A stretch of 64,000 bases of DNA from Taklimakanibacter sp050251035 (lineage in GTDB: Bacteria > Pseudomonadota > Alphaproteobacteria > Rhizobiales > Aestuariivirgaceae), in contig JBFWNN010000006.1 of the NCBI GenBank assembly GCA_050251035.1, forward strand, positions 49,193-113,192. The letters are read 5' to 3'. Positions 17,307 through 27,167 of this stretch are shown here, piece by piece. The first letter of the stretch is position 1. Each line of letters opens with the position of its first letter. The notes under the pieces are model-generated. The model saw nothing but the letters and a program-made list of their open reading frames with translations. It searched no databases and had not been told where the DNA came from. Made by a program: the position numbers and the translations under genes.

Positions 17307-17954
17307 TCAGGCCTGGCCGGCCAGCCGCAGCACGGTTTCCGGATCGCGGTCGCCGGTGAATTTGAAGAACTCGGCATCCTGGTCGATGGCGCGCTCGAGC
17401 AGCAGGTGATAGTCGGCGCGGCTGACCGCGCGGGCGCCGAGGCTCTCGAGATGCGGCGTGGTGAATTGCGCATCGAGCAGGCTGAAGCCGCCGGCCTTGA
17501 GCCGCGCCACCAGATGGACGAGCGCCACCTTGCTCGCATCCGTCTCGCGCGAGAACATGCTCTCGCCGAAGAAGGCGGCTCCGATCCTCACCCCATAGAG
17601 CCCGCCGACCAGCTGCTGGCCGCGCCAGCATTCGACCGAATGACAGCAGCCCATCTTGAAGAGCTGACCGTAGAGCGACCTGATGCGCTGGTTGATCCAG
17701 GTCGTCCGGCGGTCCGGCTTGGTTTCGGCGCAGGCCGAGATGACGTCCTGGAAGGCGCTATCGATGCGGATGTCGAAGCGGCGCTGGCGGACGCGCTTGC
17801 GCAGGGAGTGCGAAATATGCAGCCCGTCGAGCGGGAAAACGCCGCGCTCCTCCGGCTCCACCCAATAAAGCGCGTTGTCCTCGGCGCTCTCCGCCATCGG
17901 GAAAATCCCGGCGGCATAGGCCTTGAGCAGGATCTGCGGCGTGATCGTGGACAT
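17307..17954 (-). CDS. aat: Leucyl/phenylalanyl-tRNA--protein transferase
   Basis: 215 residues, the normal size. The enzyme adds Leu or Phe to N-terminal Arg/Lys of proteins, making them N-degron substrates for ClpS/ClpAP. Family blocks are present: LLKAYAAGIFPMAE near the N-terminus, WVEPEERGVFPLDGLHISHSLRK, TWINQRIRSLYGQLFKMGCCHSVECW, LVGGLYGVRIGAAFFGESMFSRETDASKVAL (in several shorter conserved pieces) and LLDAQFTTPHLESLGA. It is the last gene of the accB-accC-aat cluster; its start lies directly against the accC stop (17955), so coupled translation is likely. Confidence 0.96.
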   Translation of the reverse strand: MSTITPQILLKAYAAGIFPMAESAEDNALYWVEPEERGVFPLDGLHISHSLRKRVRQRRFDIRIDSAFQDVISACAETKPDRRTTWINQRIRSLYGQLFKMGCCHSVECWRGQQLVGGLYGVRIGAAFFGESMFSRETDASKVALVHLVARLKAGGFSLLDAQFTTPHLESLGARAVSRADYHLLLERAIDQDAEFFKFTGDRDPETVLRLAGQA

Positions 17955-19298
<1,344 letters not shown>

Positions 19299-19300
19299 CG

Positions 19301-19783
19301 CTATTCGATCAGCACGAGGGCCTCGCCGTACTCGACGGGGCTGCCATTCTGCACATAGATCTGGGTGACCTTGCCGGCGCGCGGCGCCGGAATCTGGTTC
19401 ATCGTCTTCATGGCTTCGATGATGAGGAGCGTCTGGCCGGCCTTCACCTCGGTTCCGACCTCGACGAAATTGGGCGATCCCGGCTGCGGCGCGCGATAGA
19501 TCGTGCCGACCATCGGGGACTTGACCGCATCGACGGGAACGGCCGGCGCGGCCGTGGGCTGTGTCGCGGCGGCGACAGGCGGAGCGGCACCAGCGGGCGC
19601 CATGGGCGCGGCAGCGGCATAAACGGCACCGCCGCGCGAGACCCTGACCCTGACGCCCTTCTGCTCCAGCTCGATCTCGGTGAGGCCGGTCTCGTTGAGA
19701 AGGTCGGCGAGGTCGCGGATCAGCCGAAGCTCGCTGGTATTCGATTGCGGGCCGGGGGGCGGCGCTGTCTTCTTCGCTGGCAT
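19301..19783 (-). CDS. accB: Acetyl-CoA carboxylase biotin carboxyl carrier protein
   Basis: 160 residues from ATG 19781-19783, which has an AAGGGACAG ribosome site. The N-terminal 60 residues (after a short Lys/Pro-rich leader) are the conserved IRDLADLLNETGLTEIE helix and a small beta unit; residues 65-95 are an Ala/Pro-rich flexible linker; the biotinyl domain occupies the C-terminal 80 residues with the biotinylation site EAMKTMNQI. The carrier moves carboxybiotin between AccC and the carboxyltransferase. It starts two bases before the aroQ stop, so the two are coupled. Confidence 0.97.
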   Translation of the reverse strand: MPAKKTAPPPGPQSNTSELRLIRDLADLLNETGLTEIELEQKGVRVRVSRGGAVYAAAAPMAPAGAAPPVAAATQPTAAPAVPVDAVKSPMVGTIYRAPQPGSPNFVEVGTEVKAGQTLLIIEAMKTMNQIPAPRAGKVTQIYVQNGSPVEYGEALVLIE

Positions 19784-19785
19784 GA

Positions 19786-20238
19786 TCAGGACTGTCCCTT
19801 CTTCTCGGTCAGGATCTTGTGGATGGCATCGACGGCCAACTCGTAGCCTTGCCCGCCGAAGCCGCACAGCACGCCGTCGGCAACCGGCGAGACATAGCTG
19901 TGATGGCGGAAAGGCTCGCGCTTATAGATATTGGTGAGGTGGACTTCAATGATCGGGATCTGGGCCACCTTCAGCGCGTCGTGGATCGCGATCGAGGTGT
20001 GGGTATAGGCGGCGGCATTGAGGATGATCCCGCTGGCGCCTCCGCGCGCTTCCTGGATCCAGGAAACGAGCTCGCCTTCGACATTGCTCTGGCGGAACGA
20101 GATGTCGAGCCCCAGGGCCGTGGCCTTCCGGCGGCAGCGTTCCTCGAGGCCGACCAGGGTCTCCTTGCCGTAAACATCCGGCTCGCGCAGGCCCAGCATG
20201 TTCAGATTGGGCCCGTTTATGACGTAAACAGGTTTCAT
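19786..20238 (-). CDS. aroQ: Type II 3-dehydroquinate dehydratase
   Basis: 150 residues, the typical dodecameric type II enzyme of the shikimate pathway. Key blocks: NGPNLNMLGLREPDVYG (catalytic loop with the Arg and Tyr), FRQSNVEGELVSWIQEA, ILNAAAYTHTSIAIHDAL (with active-site Asn and His) and EVHLTNIYKREPFRHHSYVS in which the lid residues lie. It heads the aroQ-accB-accC-aat cluster, an arrangement widespread in alphaproteobacteria. The first residues MKPVYVINGP fit the family start. Confidence 0.97.
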   Translation of the reverse strand: MKPVYVINGPNLNMLGLREPDVYGKETLVGLEERCRRKATALGLDISFRQSNVEGELVSWIQEARGGASGIILNAAAYTHTSIAIHDALKVAQIPIIEVHLTNIYKREPFRHHSYVSPVADGVLCGFGGQGYELAVDAIHKILTEKKGQS

Positions 20239-20305
20239 GGGAAGCTTATAGGCGGTCAGCCGCGCTTCGGGAAGGAGGAGAGGTCAGCCTATCCTCAGGC
20301 CATTC

Positions 20306-21061
20306 TCAGCACAGCTTGCACCCGCCATTGTCGCGCACCTGCTTGACGGCCGCGGCAAGCGCCTCAAAGCCGACCGCCCCCGGGATGACGGTTTCGTCGA
20401 TGATGAAAGCGGGGGTGCCCTGGATCTTGAGCGTATCGGCCAGCTGCATGTTGCGGGTGATGACCTGGGCGACCTCCTCGGCCTCCATGTCGGCTTTGAG
20501 CTTTTTGACATCGAGGCCCGAGGCCTCGGCGACCTGGTCGGCCACCGCCTCGTCGATCCGCCCCTCATGCGCCATCAAGGCCATGTGATATTCCCAGTAT
20601 TTGCCCTGCTTGCGCGAGGCGAGGGCGGCGCGCGCGGCATAAACCGAGCCCGGGCCCAGGATGGGGAATTCCTTCATCACGAGCTTCAGGTCCTTGTCGG
20701 ACTCGACCATCTTCATGACATCCGGAAAGGCGCGCTTGCAGTAGCCGCAATTGTAGTCGAAGAACTCCACCAGCGTGACCTTGCCCTGGGGGTTGCCGCC
20801 GACCAGGTCATCGCCGCTGCGGAAAATCTCGGCCGACATGGCCTTGAGCGACTCGGAGCGGGCCGCTTCCTCCGCCATCTGCTGCTTGCGCTCGAGCTCC
20901 TGCATGGCGTCGCGCACCACTTCCGGATTCTCCAGGAGATACTGGCGGATGATGTCGCCGAGCTCCTTCTTCTGCTCGGGGCTGAACTCGGCCGCCTGCG
21001 CCGGCAGGATGAAAAGGACGGCGGCGAGGGCGATCAGGCAGGCGCGGATGAGCTTCGGCAT
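20306..21061 (-). CDS. DsbA-family periplasmic thiol oxidoreductase
   Basis: From ATG 21059-21061 the protein has 251 residues with a clear signal peptide (MPKLIRACLIALAAVLFILP, cleavage after AQA). A helical N-terminal region (FSPEQKKELGDIIRQYLLENP) is followed by the thioredoxin-like domain with the CGYC active site at Cys105/Cys108 and the cis-Pro loop GTPAFII. This is the DsbA/ScsC-like architecture with an N-terminal helical arm that often mediates oligomerisation and isomerase or reductase activity. An additional unusual C-terminal pair, GGCKLC, lies at the very end. A second in-frame ATG 36 bp upstream is less likely. Confidence 0.9.
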   Translation of the reverse strand: MPKLIRACLIALAAVLFILPAQAAEFSPEQKKELGDIIRQYLLENPEVVRDAMQELERKQQMAEEAARSESLKAMSAEIFRSGDDLVGGNPQGKVTLVEFFDYNCGYCKRAFPDVMKMVESDKDLKLVMKEFPILGPGSVYAARAALASRKQGKYWEYHMALMAHEGRIDEAVADQVAEASGLDVKKLKADMEAEEVAQVITRNMQLADTLKIQGTPAFIIDETVIPGAVGFEALAAAVKQVRDNGGCKLC

Positions 21062-21123
21062 CAATAGTCCTTGTGAGAAGCGGGAGGCGGGCCACAATGC
21101 ACCCTTTTGCGGGTGGGGTCCAC

Positions 21124-22494
21124 TTACTCGCGGTTAACGAAGTTCAAAATGTCGTTAGCGCGCAACCAGTCGGGCGAGCCGCGCTTGAGCGTCGCCATGG
21201 CGACCTTGGCCTTCTCCTGCGCCAGCTTCTTGTCGCCCCTGAAATAGGCGGCTTCCGCGGTGGCGAGATCGGCGCGCGGGATGTCGCCCATCTGGCCATA
21301 AGCCATCGCCATGAGCTGATAGAGACTGGGCGTATCGTCCTCGGTCTTGCGTGCCAGCCTGAGCTCGGTCAGCGCGGCTTGCGCATTGGCCTTGCTTTCG
21401 GTTCCGAGCAGGGCCTGCGCCAGCATGATGCGGATGAGCCCGTTGTTGGGAAGCATCTTCACGGTCTGGCGCAGGGGCGCCACGGCTTGCGCCGGCTGGC
21501 CGCCTTCCAGCAGCGCCTGGCCCTTCAATTCGTGGAAGTAGGGGTCGCTCGGCAAGTCGCGGATCAGCGTGTCGATCACCCTGACCGCATTGCGGGTATC
21601 GCCTGAGCGGAACATGGCGATGGCGCGGGCATAGCGGGCGGGCATGCTGGTGTCGGACTGGGGATAGCGCTGGAACACCGTCTGCGTCGGCTGCAGGAAG
21701 CCCACGAGCTTCGCTTGCATCAGCTTGTGACGCAGCATGATCTCCGGCTTGTCGAGCGTATCGAAATATTTGCTGCCCTTGGCCGCGATCTCGAGATTGC
21801 GGATGCGATCCAGCGGCATCGGATGCGACATTACATAGGGATCGACATTGCGCAGCGAGGCGAGCGACTGGTTGGCGAGCTTCTGGAACAAGGTGAGCAT
21901 GCCCTTGCCCGACTGGCCGGTGGCGGTGAGGTATTTCATCGCCGCCTGGTCGGCCGAGGCCTCCATGGCGCGCGCATAGCTGAGCACCATGCGTTGCGTC
22001 AGCCCCTGCGTTCCCATCATGATGCCGCCGCCGGCCTGGACGGCCTCGCCTTCGCCCGCAACCGCGCCGCCAGCCATGGCGGCGGCGCCCAGCAGCATGC
22101 CGATGATCGCCGCGGTGCTCTTGCGGTCGATCTCGATCTGCATGCGCGCGAGATGGCCGCCGGCGATGTGGCCGGTTTCATGAGCGAGAACGCCGATCAC
22201 CTCGTTGGGCGTCTTCGCCTGGGTGAGGAGACCGGTATGGATGAAGATGCGCTGGCCGCCGGCGACGAACGCATTTATGCGCGGATCGTTGATGATATAG
22301 ACGTGAACCGATCCGGGATTGAGGCCCGCGGCCCGAAAGATCGGCTTGGTGTACAGCCGCATCAGGCTTTCGATCTCGGCATCGCGGATGAGCGACGGTC
22401 CTTTCCGCTTGCCTTGCGCCAGCGCCGGACCGACGAGCGCCGCAAAGGCGAAGCTCGTCGCACAGGCCAGACCGATGATGCGGCGCCAAGTCAT
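21124..22494 (-). CDS. M48-family periplasmic metalloprotease with TPR tail (BepA-like)
   Basis: 456 residues from ATG 22492-22494, chosen because a GAGAGGA ribosome site lies just upstream. A signal peptide (to PALAQG) precedes the M48 domain, whose zinc-binding HETGH is near residue 104 and is followed by a membrane-like Gly/Ala stretch (AAIIGMLLGAAAMAGG) and the second zinc ligand region ASADQAAMKYL. Residues from about 270 form TPR-like repeats (ARAIAMFRSGDTRNA, KGQALLEGGQPAQAV, AQALLGTESKANA). The layout matches BepA, which degrades or helps mature LptD and BAM substrates in the outer membrane. It lies between the dsbA-like gene and rne, which suits a role with disulphide-containing outer-membrane proteins (inference). 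Confidence 0.92.
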   Translation of the reverse strand: MTWRRIIGLACATSFAFAALVGPALAQGKRKGPSLIRDAEIESLMRLYTKPIFRAAGLNPGSVHVYIINDPRINAFVAGGQRIFIHTGLLTQAKTPNEVIGVLAHETGHIAGGHLARMQIEIDRKSTAAIIGMLLGAAAMAGGAVAGEGEAVQAGGGIMMGTQGLTQRMVLSYARAMEASADQAAMKYLTATGQSGKGMLTLFQKLANQSLASLRNVDPYVMSHPMPLDRIRNLEIAAKGSKYFDTLDKPEIMLRHKLMQAKLVGFLQPTQTVFQRYPQSDTSMPARYARAIAMFRSGDTRNAVRVIDTLIRDLPSDPYFHELKGQALLEGGQPAQAVAPLRQTVKMLPNNGLIRIMLAQALLGTESKANAQAALTELRLARKTEDDTPSLYQLMAMAYGQMGDIPRADLATAEAAYFRGDKKLAQEKAKVAMATLKRGSPDWLRANDILNFVNRE

Positions 22495-22563
22495 CCGAAA
22501 TCCTCTCGGGATCAAATGAGGCGAGTTTGAGGCTCCCGTCCGCGTTTCACGGCAAAGTGCGAT

Positions 22564-25134
22564 CTATCCCCGCTTGCTCCACCACCCGGTCTTCGTCTGG
22601 GCCGGGCGCTCGACGACCGTGGCCGCGGGCGGCTGCCATTTCGGCGGCTGGTAGGCGTCGGCGACTGCCGCGACGGGCTGGGACTCGGGCTGCGGCTTCT
22701 CCACGGGCTGGGGTGCGGGAGCATCTTCACCGCGGTCCTCGCGGCGATCCCCGCGCTGCGGCGTCTCGGCCGCCGCCGGTTCCACGGCCTCGCCATTGCT
22801 TCCGTGCTCATGACGGTTGCGGTTGCGCCGTCCGCGCCCCCACCGGTCGCGTCGGCCGCGGCCGCGTTCGCGCTCCGGCCGGCCGTCCTGTTCGCCGGAC
22901 TCTCCGCGGGTGTCCTGCGCGCCGGCCTCTTGGCTTTCGCCGGCTGCGTCTTGGCTTTCGCCCGCTGCATCGTCCTCGCCCGCCGCGAAAAGCTCGGCCT
23001 GGGGCATGAGATTCGGCTGGTCGCCGAGCCCCGGAACCTCTTCGCGCTCGCTGTCGTTGAAAGTCGGATCGCGGTCCTGGCCGCGGCGTCCGCCGCGACG
23101 TCCGCGCCGGCGCCGGCGCCGGCGCGAGGAGTCGCCGTTGCCATTCTGCTCGCCGGCCTCCGCTCGCTCAGGCTGTGGCGCGCTGTCCTCTTCGTCTTCG
23201 CTTTCTTCGATCGGCTCGGCTTCCGGTTCCTCGTCCCTGTCCTGGAAGGCGGTATCGATCTTGACCGGCGCCGCGGCGGTCTTGCGCTGCGGGACGGCGC
23301 GCTCGCCGGCGCGCTCGATCTGCACCTGCGAGCCCTTGATGTCGTCGCTCGGCACGATGAAGATCGAGATGCCGTAGGACGCCTCGAGATCGAGCAGGTG
23401 ATTGCGCTTCTCGTTGAGCACATAGGCGGCGACGTCGCGGTGGCATTTGACCGTGAGGTTCTCCGCCTTGCGGGTGATCAGATGCTCCTCGATGGCGCGC
23501 ATCACCGAGAGCGCGCATGAGGAGACCGAACGCACGATGCCGCGGCCCTCGCAATGCGGGCACACGCGCGTCGAGCCTTCGAGCAGGCTGGGGCGCAGGC
23601 GCTGGCGCGACATCTCGAGCAGGCCGAAGTGGCTGATGCGGCCGACCTGGATTCGGGCCCGGTCGTTCTTCAGCGCTTCCTTGAGGCGGCGTTCGACCGA
23701 GCGGTTGTTGCGCTTCTCCTCCATGTCGATGAAGTCGATGACCACGAGGCCGGCAAGGTCGCGCAGGCGCAATTGCCGGGCGATCTCGTCGGAAGCCTCG
23801 AGATTGGTCTTGAGCGCCGTGTCCTCGATATTGTGCTCGCGCGTCGCCTTGCCCGAGTTGATGTCGATCGAGACGAGCGCCTCGGTCTGATTGATAACCA
23901 TGTAGCCGCCCGACTGGAGGGTCACGGTCTGCGAGAACAGGGAGTCGAGCTGGGTCTCGATCTGGAAGCGCGAAAACAACGGACGTGTGTCCTTGTAAGG
24001 CTTCACGTTGCGCGCATGACTCGGCATGAGCATCTTCATGAAGTCCTTCGCCTCGCGATAGGCTTCGTCGCCCTCGACCTGAACCTCGTCGACATCCTTG
24101 CTGTAGAGGTCGCGGATCGAGCGCTTGATCAGGCTGCCTTCCTCATAGACGAGGGCAGGGGCGGTGGACGAGAGCGTCAGGTCGCGCACATTCTCCCATA
24201 GCCGCATCAGGTAGTCGAAATCGCGCTTGATCTCGCTCTTGTTTCGCTGGGCGCCGGCGGTGCGCACGATAAGCCCCATGCCGGTTGGCACTTCGATGTC
24301 GCGCGTCACTTCCTTGAGACGACGGCGATCCGTCGAATCGGTGATCTTGCGCGAGATGCCCCCGCCTCGCGCGGTATTGGGCATCAGCACGCAATAGCGG
24401 CCGGCGAGCGACAGATAGGTGGTGAGGGCGGCGCCCTTGTTGCCGCGCTCTTCCTTGACGACCTGCACCAGGATCACCTGGCGGCGCTTGATGACTTCCT
24501 GGATCTTGTAGACCCGCCTTTGCGGGCGGCGGCGGCGCTGCGGCACTTCCTCGAGCGCGTCCTCGGCGCCGACCGAATCGACCGTTTGCGCCTCGGCGTC
24601 CTCCTCGACCGTCTCAATGCCATCGCCGATCTCGGCGGGCAGGCCATGCTCGACAGTGGGGACGGCAACGGACTCGGCCTCGCCGGTCCCGGGGCTGGTC
24701 GCTTCGGCGCTCGCCTCGGCTTCCTCGCCGCCATCACTCTCCGGCGCGCTCTTGGAACCGTGATGATCAGCGTCATCCTCGTGGAAGTCGTGATTCTCCG
24801 ACGCTCCGTTCCGGTGCTGGGCGTCGTCCTCGGCCTGGTGACGGGCGTCTTCCTCTTCCTCGCGCAAGAGGGCCTGCCGGTCGGCGACCGGGATCTGGTA
24901 GTAGTCGGGATGGATTTCCGAGAAGGCGAGGAACCCGTGACGGTTGCCGCCGTAATCGACGAAAGCCGCCTGCAGCGACGGCTCGACGCGCGTCACCTTG
25001 GCGAGATAGATGTTGCCTTTCAGCTGTTTGCGTGCGGCGCTTTCGAAATCGAATTCTTCGATGCGGTTGCCGCGAACCACCACGACGCGGGTTTCTTCCG
25101 CATGGGTGGCGTCGATGAGCATTTTGCTGCCCAT
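22564..25134 (-). CDS. rne: Ribonuclease E
   Basis: 856 residues. N-terminal MGSKMLIDATHAEETRVV is the standard alphaproteobacterial start. The S1 domain (from about residue 38) is split by an acidic insertion of about 120 residues (roughly 95-215) rich in Glu/Asp/Ala, usual in this class. Catalytic magnesium ligands lie in VSIDINSG (about 421) and VVIDFIDM (about 465); the zinc-link CPHCEGRG is near 523. From about residue 600 the protein is low-complexity: acidic, then the Arg block SRRRRRRRGRRGGRRG, then Glu/Gln/Arg-rich scaffold ending WWSKRG, the probable degradosome-binding and RNA-binding region. It makes the key endonucleolytic cuts in mRNA decay and rRNA/tRNA maturation. Confidence 0.96.
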   Translation of the reverse strand: MGSKMLIDATHAEETRVVVVRGNRIEEFDFESAARKQLKGNIYLAKVTRVEPSLQAAFVDYGGNRHGFLAFSEIHPDYYQIPVADRQALLREEEEDARHQAEDDAQHRNGASENHDFHEDDADHHGSKSAPESDGGEEAEASAEATSPGTGEAESVAVPTVEHGLPAEIGDGIETVEEDAEAQTVDSVGAEDALEEVPQRRRRPQRRVYKIQEVIKRRQVILVQVVKEERGNKGAALTTYLSLAGRYCVLMPNTARGGGISRKITDSTDRRRLKEVTRDIEVPTGMGLIVRTAGAQRNKSEIKRDFDYLMRLWENVRDLTLSSTAPALVYEEGSLIKRSIRDLYSKDVDEVQVEGDEAYREAKDFMKMLMPSHARNVKPYKDTRPLFSRFQIETQLDSLFSQTVTLQSGGYMVINQTEALVSIDINSGKATREHNIEDTALKTNLEASDEIARQLRLRDLAGLVVIDFIDMEEKRNNRSVERRLKEALKNDRARIQVGRISHFGLLEMSRQRLRPSLLEGSTRVCPHCEGRGIVRSVSSCALSVMRAIEEHLITRKAENLTVKCHRDVAAYVLNEKRNHLLDLEASYGISIFIVPSDDIKGSQVQIERAGERAVPQRKTAAAPVKIDTAFQDRDEEPEAEPIEESEDEEDSAPQPERAEAGEQNGNGDSSRRRRRRRGRRGGRRGQDRDPTFNDSEREEVPGLGDQPNLMPQAELFAAGEDDAAGESQDAAGESQEAGAQDTRGESGEQDGRPERERGRGRRDRWGRGRRNRNRHEHGSNGEAVEPAAAETPQRGDRREDRGEDAPAPQPVEKPQPESQPVAAVADAYQPPKWQPPAATVVERPAQTKTGWWSKRG

Positions 25135-25670
25135 ATTTCCTTATCCTTTGCAGCGGCAGGCGGCAGGGCGGCTTCGGTCTCGATTCCGGGCAGGAGACGT
25201 TGTGAAGGCCAAGGCGCCGGCGCGCGCGTAAGAGGCATGGTTTGCGCAAGACGCGACTGCGCGCTGTCCGAAGCGGCTGCCCTTGGCGGCCATTCCGGAA
25301 AAATTGTCAGCGCGGGATGATTCATGCCTGTTGTTATCCACATGTCCCGGCCGTGCCGGAACGGTTCAACGCATCTGCCCCGTCATCTGGGTGCCACCCC
25401 AAAAGGGCAGTGGGACCGCCCTATTGCGGGCCCGTACTGAAACGCATCCGAAGGGGCTATCGTTGAGATCCCGGAAGCCCGTCCGTAGCGGAATTCGACG
25501 CTCCGGCGGCTTCGCTCACGGACCCAGGGGTCCCGCTCGGCCTGCGGAGGGTTAGAGCCTGTTTAGGCAGACATCGGCGGTTTGGCAAGCTTAGGCGGAT
25601 GACCCAAGGGAATTTTTCCCGCGCCTTTGGAAACTTTGGGTTAACCACCGGCCCGCTAGGCTTTGCCGCG
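25135..25670. other. rne leader / rne-amiC divergent control region
   Basis: The 536-base gap separates two divergent starts. On the minus strand it would include the rne leader; RNase E autoregulates through a structured 5' leader in enterobacteria, and the segment 25380-25560 here has several GC-rich complementary blocks (for example GGGTGCCACCCC near 25390), but I recognise no known element. A perfect DnaA box TTATCCACA lies at 25334-25342. Open frames within the gap show no conservation signals. Confidence 0.5.
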
Positions 25671-27008
25671 ATGATTTGGGTTCCACCGGCGATGCAGGCT
25701 TTTCCTCGCAGAAATTGGGGGTTAGGCGCTCTCTTTACAGTGATGCTGGCGCTGGCGGCGGTGATCGCGGCGCCGGCCGGCGCCGGCGCGGAACCCGTGA
25801 CGGCGCTGGCCGCGCGGGTGGCGGGCGATGATGCGAAGACCCGTTTCGTCGCCGATTTATCCCGCCCCGTGAGCTACAGCGTCTATGTGCTGCCCAATCC
25901 CTATCGGGTCATGATCGATCTGCCCGATGTCAGTTTCGCGCTTCCGGCCCATGCCGGCGGCGAACCGCTGGGCTTGGTGAGCGCCTATCGCTTCGGGCCT
26001 TTGGGCACTGGCCGCTCGCGCATCGTGATCGATGCGACGGGGCCCGTGCTCATCGGCAAGTCCTTCCTGGTGAAGCCGGAGGCCGGCCAGCCCGCGCGCC
26101 TCGTCGTCGACCTGGTCAAGACCGACGCGAAGACCTTCATGATGGCGCATGCGGCCGACCAGGCGACACGCCTGTCGCCCGCAGCCGCGGAGGGCGGCAC
26201 GTCGGACGGCATCCTCGAGACGGCCACCGCAACTCCATTGCCGCCGCCCAAGCCCGACAGCGATCAGGCCTCGCCGGCAATCGAGCGCGCCATGCCGGCG
26301 AAGCGCGCCGACGGCCGCCGCGTCATCGTGATTGATCCGGGCCACGGCGGGATAGATCCTGGCGCCGTCGGCGTGCGCCGCACGCGCGAGAAGGATGTCG
26401 TCCTGGCCTTCAGCCGCGCCCTGCGCGACCGGCTGAAGGAGAACAGGACTTATGAGGTCGTGCTCACCCGCGACGACGACACCTTCCTCTCGCTCAAGCA
26501 GAGGGTCGGCGTGGCCCGCCAGAATCAGGCCGATCTCTTCATCGCCGTCCATGCCGACACGGTGCGCGGCAAGTCGGTGCGTGGCGCGACGCTCTACACG
26601 CTGTCGGACAAGGCATCCGATGCCGAGGCCGAAGCCTTGGCGCAGAAGGAAAACCGCGCCGACATCATCGGCGGCATCGATCTCGCGACCGAGAATGAAG
26701 AGGTCACCGACATCCTGATCGAGCTCGCCCAGCGCGAGACGAAGAATCACTCGATCTTCTTCGCCAAGAAGGCAACGACGCAGCTGCAGATCGTCACCCA
26801 TATGACCGGCAAGCCGATGCGCTCGGCGGGGTTTGTCGTGCTGAAGGCGCCCGACGTTCCCTCAGTCCTGCTCGAGCTCGGCTATCTGTCGAACAAGGCC
26901 GACGAGGCGCTCCTGGTGTCGCCGAAATGGCAGGCCGGCATCGCGGCAGCCATGGTGAAGGCCATCGACGCTTATTTCGCCACCGAGATCGCCGCGCGCC
27001 AGCAATAG
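25671..27008 (+). CDS. amiC: N-acetylmuramoyl-L-alanine amidase with AMIN domain
   Basis: About 445 residues. After a signal peptide (hydrophobic core GALFTVMLALAAVIAAP) comes an AMIN domain (VSYSVYVLPNPYRVMIDLPDV, roughly residues 60-150) that targets septal peptidoglycan or the outer membrane, a Pro-rich linker, and an Amidase_3 zinc hydrolase domain from about residue 218: VIDPGHGGIDPGAVG (first His), Glu in RTREKD, and ADLFIAVHAD (second His). SVLLELGYLSNKADE near the C-terminus holds the catalytic Glu. It cleaves the amide between MurNAc and the stem peptide during daughter-cell separation. ATG 25671 and 25692 are both possible starts; the latter gives a cleaner signal peptide. mrcA follows. 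Confidence 0.95.
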   Translation: MIWVPPAMQAFPRRNWGLGALFTVMLALAAVIAAPAGAGAEPVTALAARVAGDDAKTRFVADLSRPVSYSVYVLPNPYRVMIDLPDVSFALPAHAGGEPLGLVSAYRFGPLGTGRSRIVIDATGPVLIGKSFLVKPEAGQPARLVVDLVKTDAKTFMMAHAADQATRLSPAAAEGGTSDGILETATATPLPPPKPDSDQASPAIERAMPAKRADGRRVIVIDPGHGGIDPGAVGVRRTREKDVVLAFSRALRDRLKENRTYEVVLTRDDDTFLSLKQRVGVARQNQADLFIAVHADTVRGKSVRGATLYTLSDKASDAEAEALAQKENRADIIGGIDLATENEEVTDILIELAQRETKNHSIFFAKKATTQLQIVTHMTGKPMRSAGFVVLKAPDVPSVLLELGYLSNKADEALLVSPKWQAGIAAAMVKAIDAYFATEIAARQQ

Positions 27009-27167
27009 GCTACTGTCCCGGTCCCAACACGCGCATCTGCGCGCCAGAAGCCCGCCACATTTGCTCCCTAAGCCGCTAGAACTGTTAATTGGGCAGGCGG
27101 CGCGAAGCGTGCTAAAGCGCTGATCCGACGATTGTTCTTCGGGATCCGAGGCTGTCTCAGGGGAAAC

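Noticed and set aside
22512..23423. Arg/Ser-rich 303-residue frame overlapping rne
   Set aside because: Same strand but different frame within the low-complexity tail of RNase E; its composition is an artefact of the Arg/Glu codons there.
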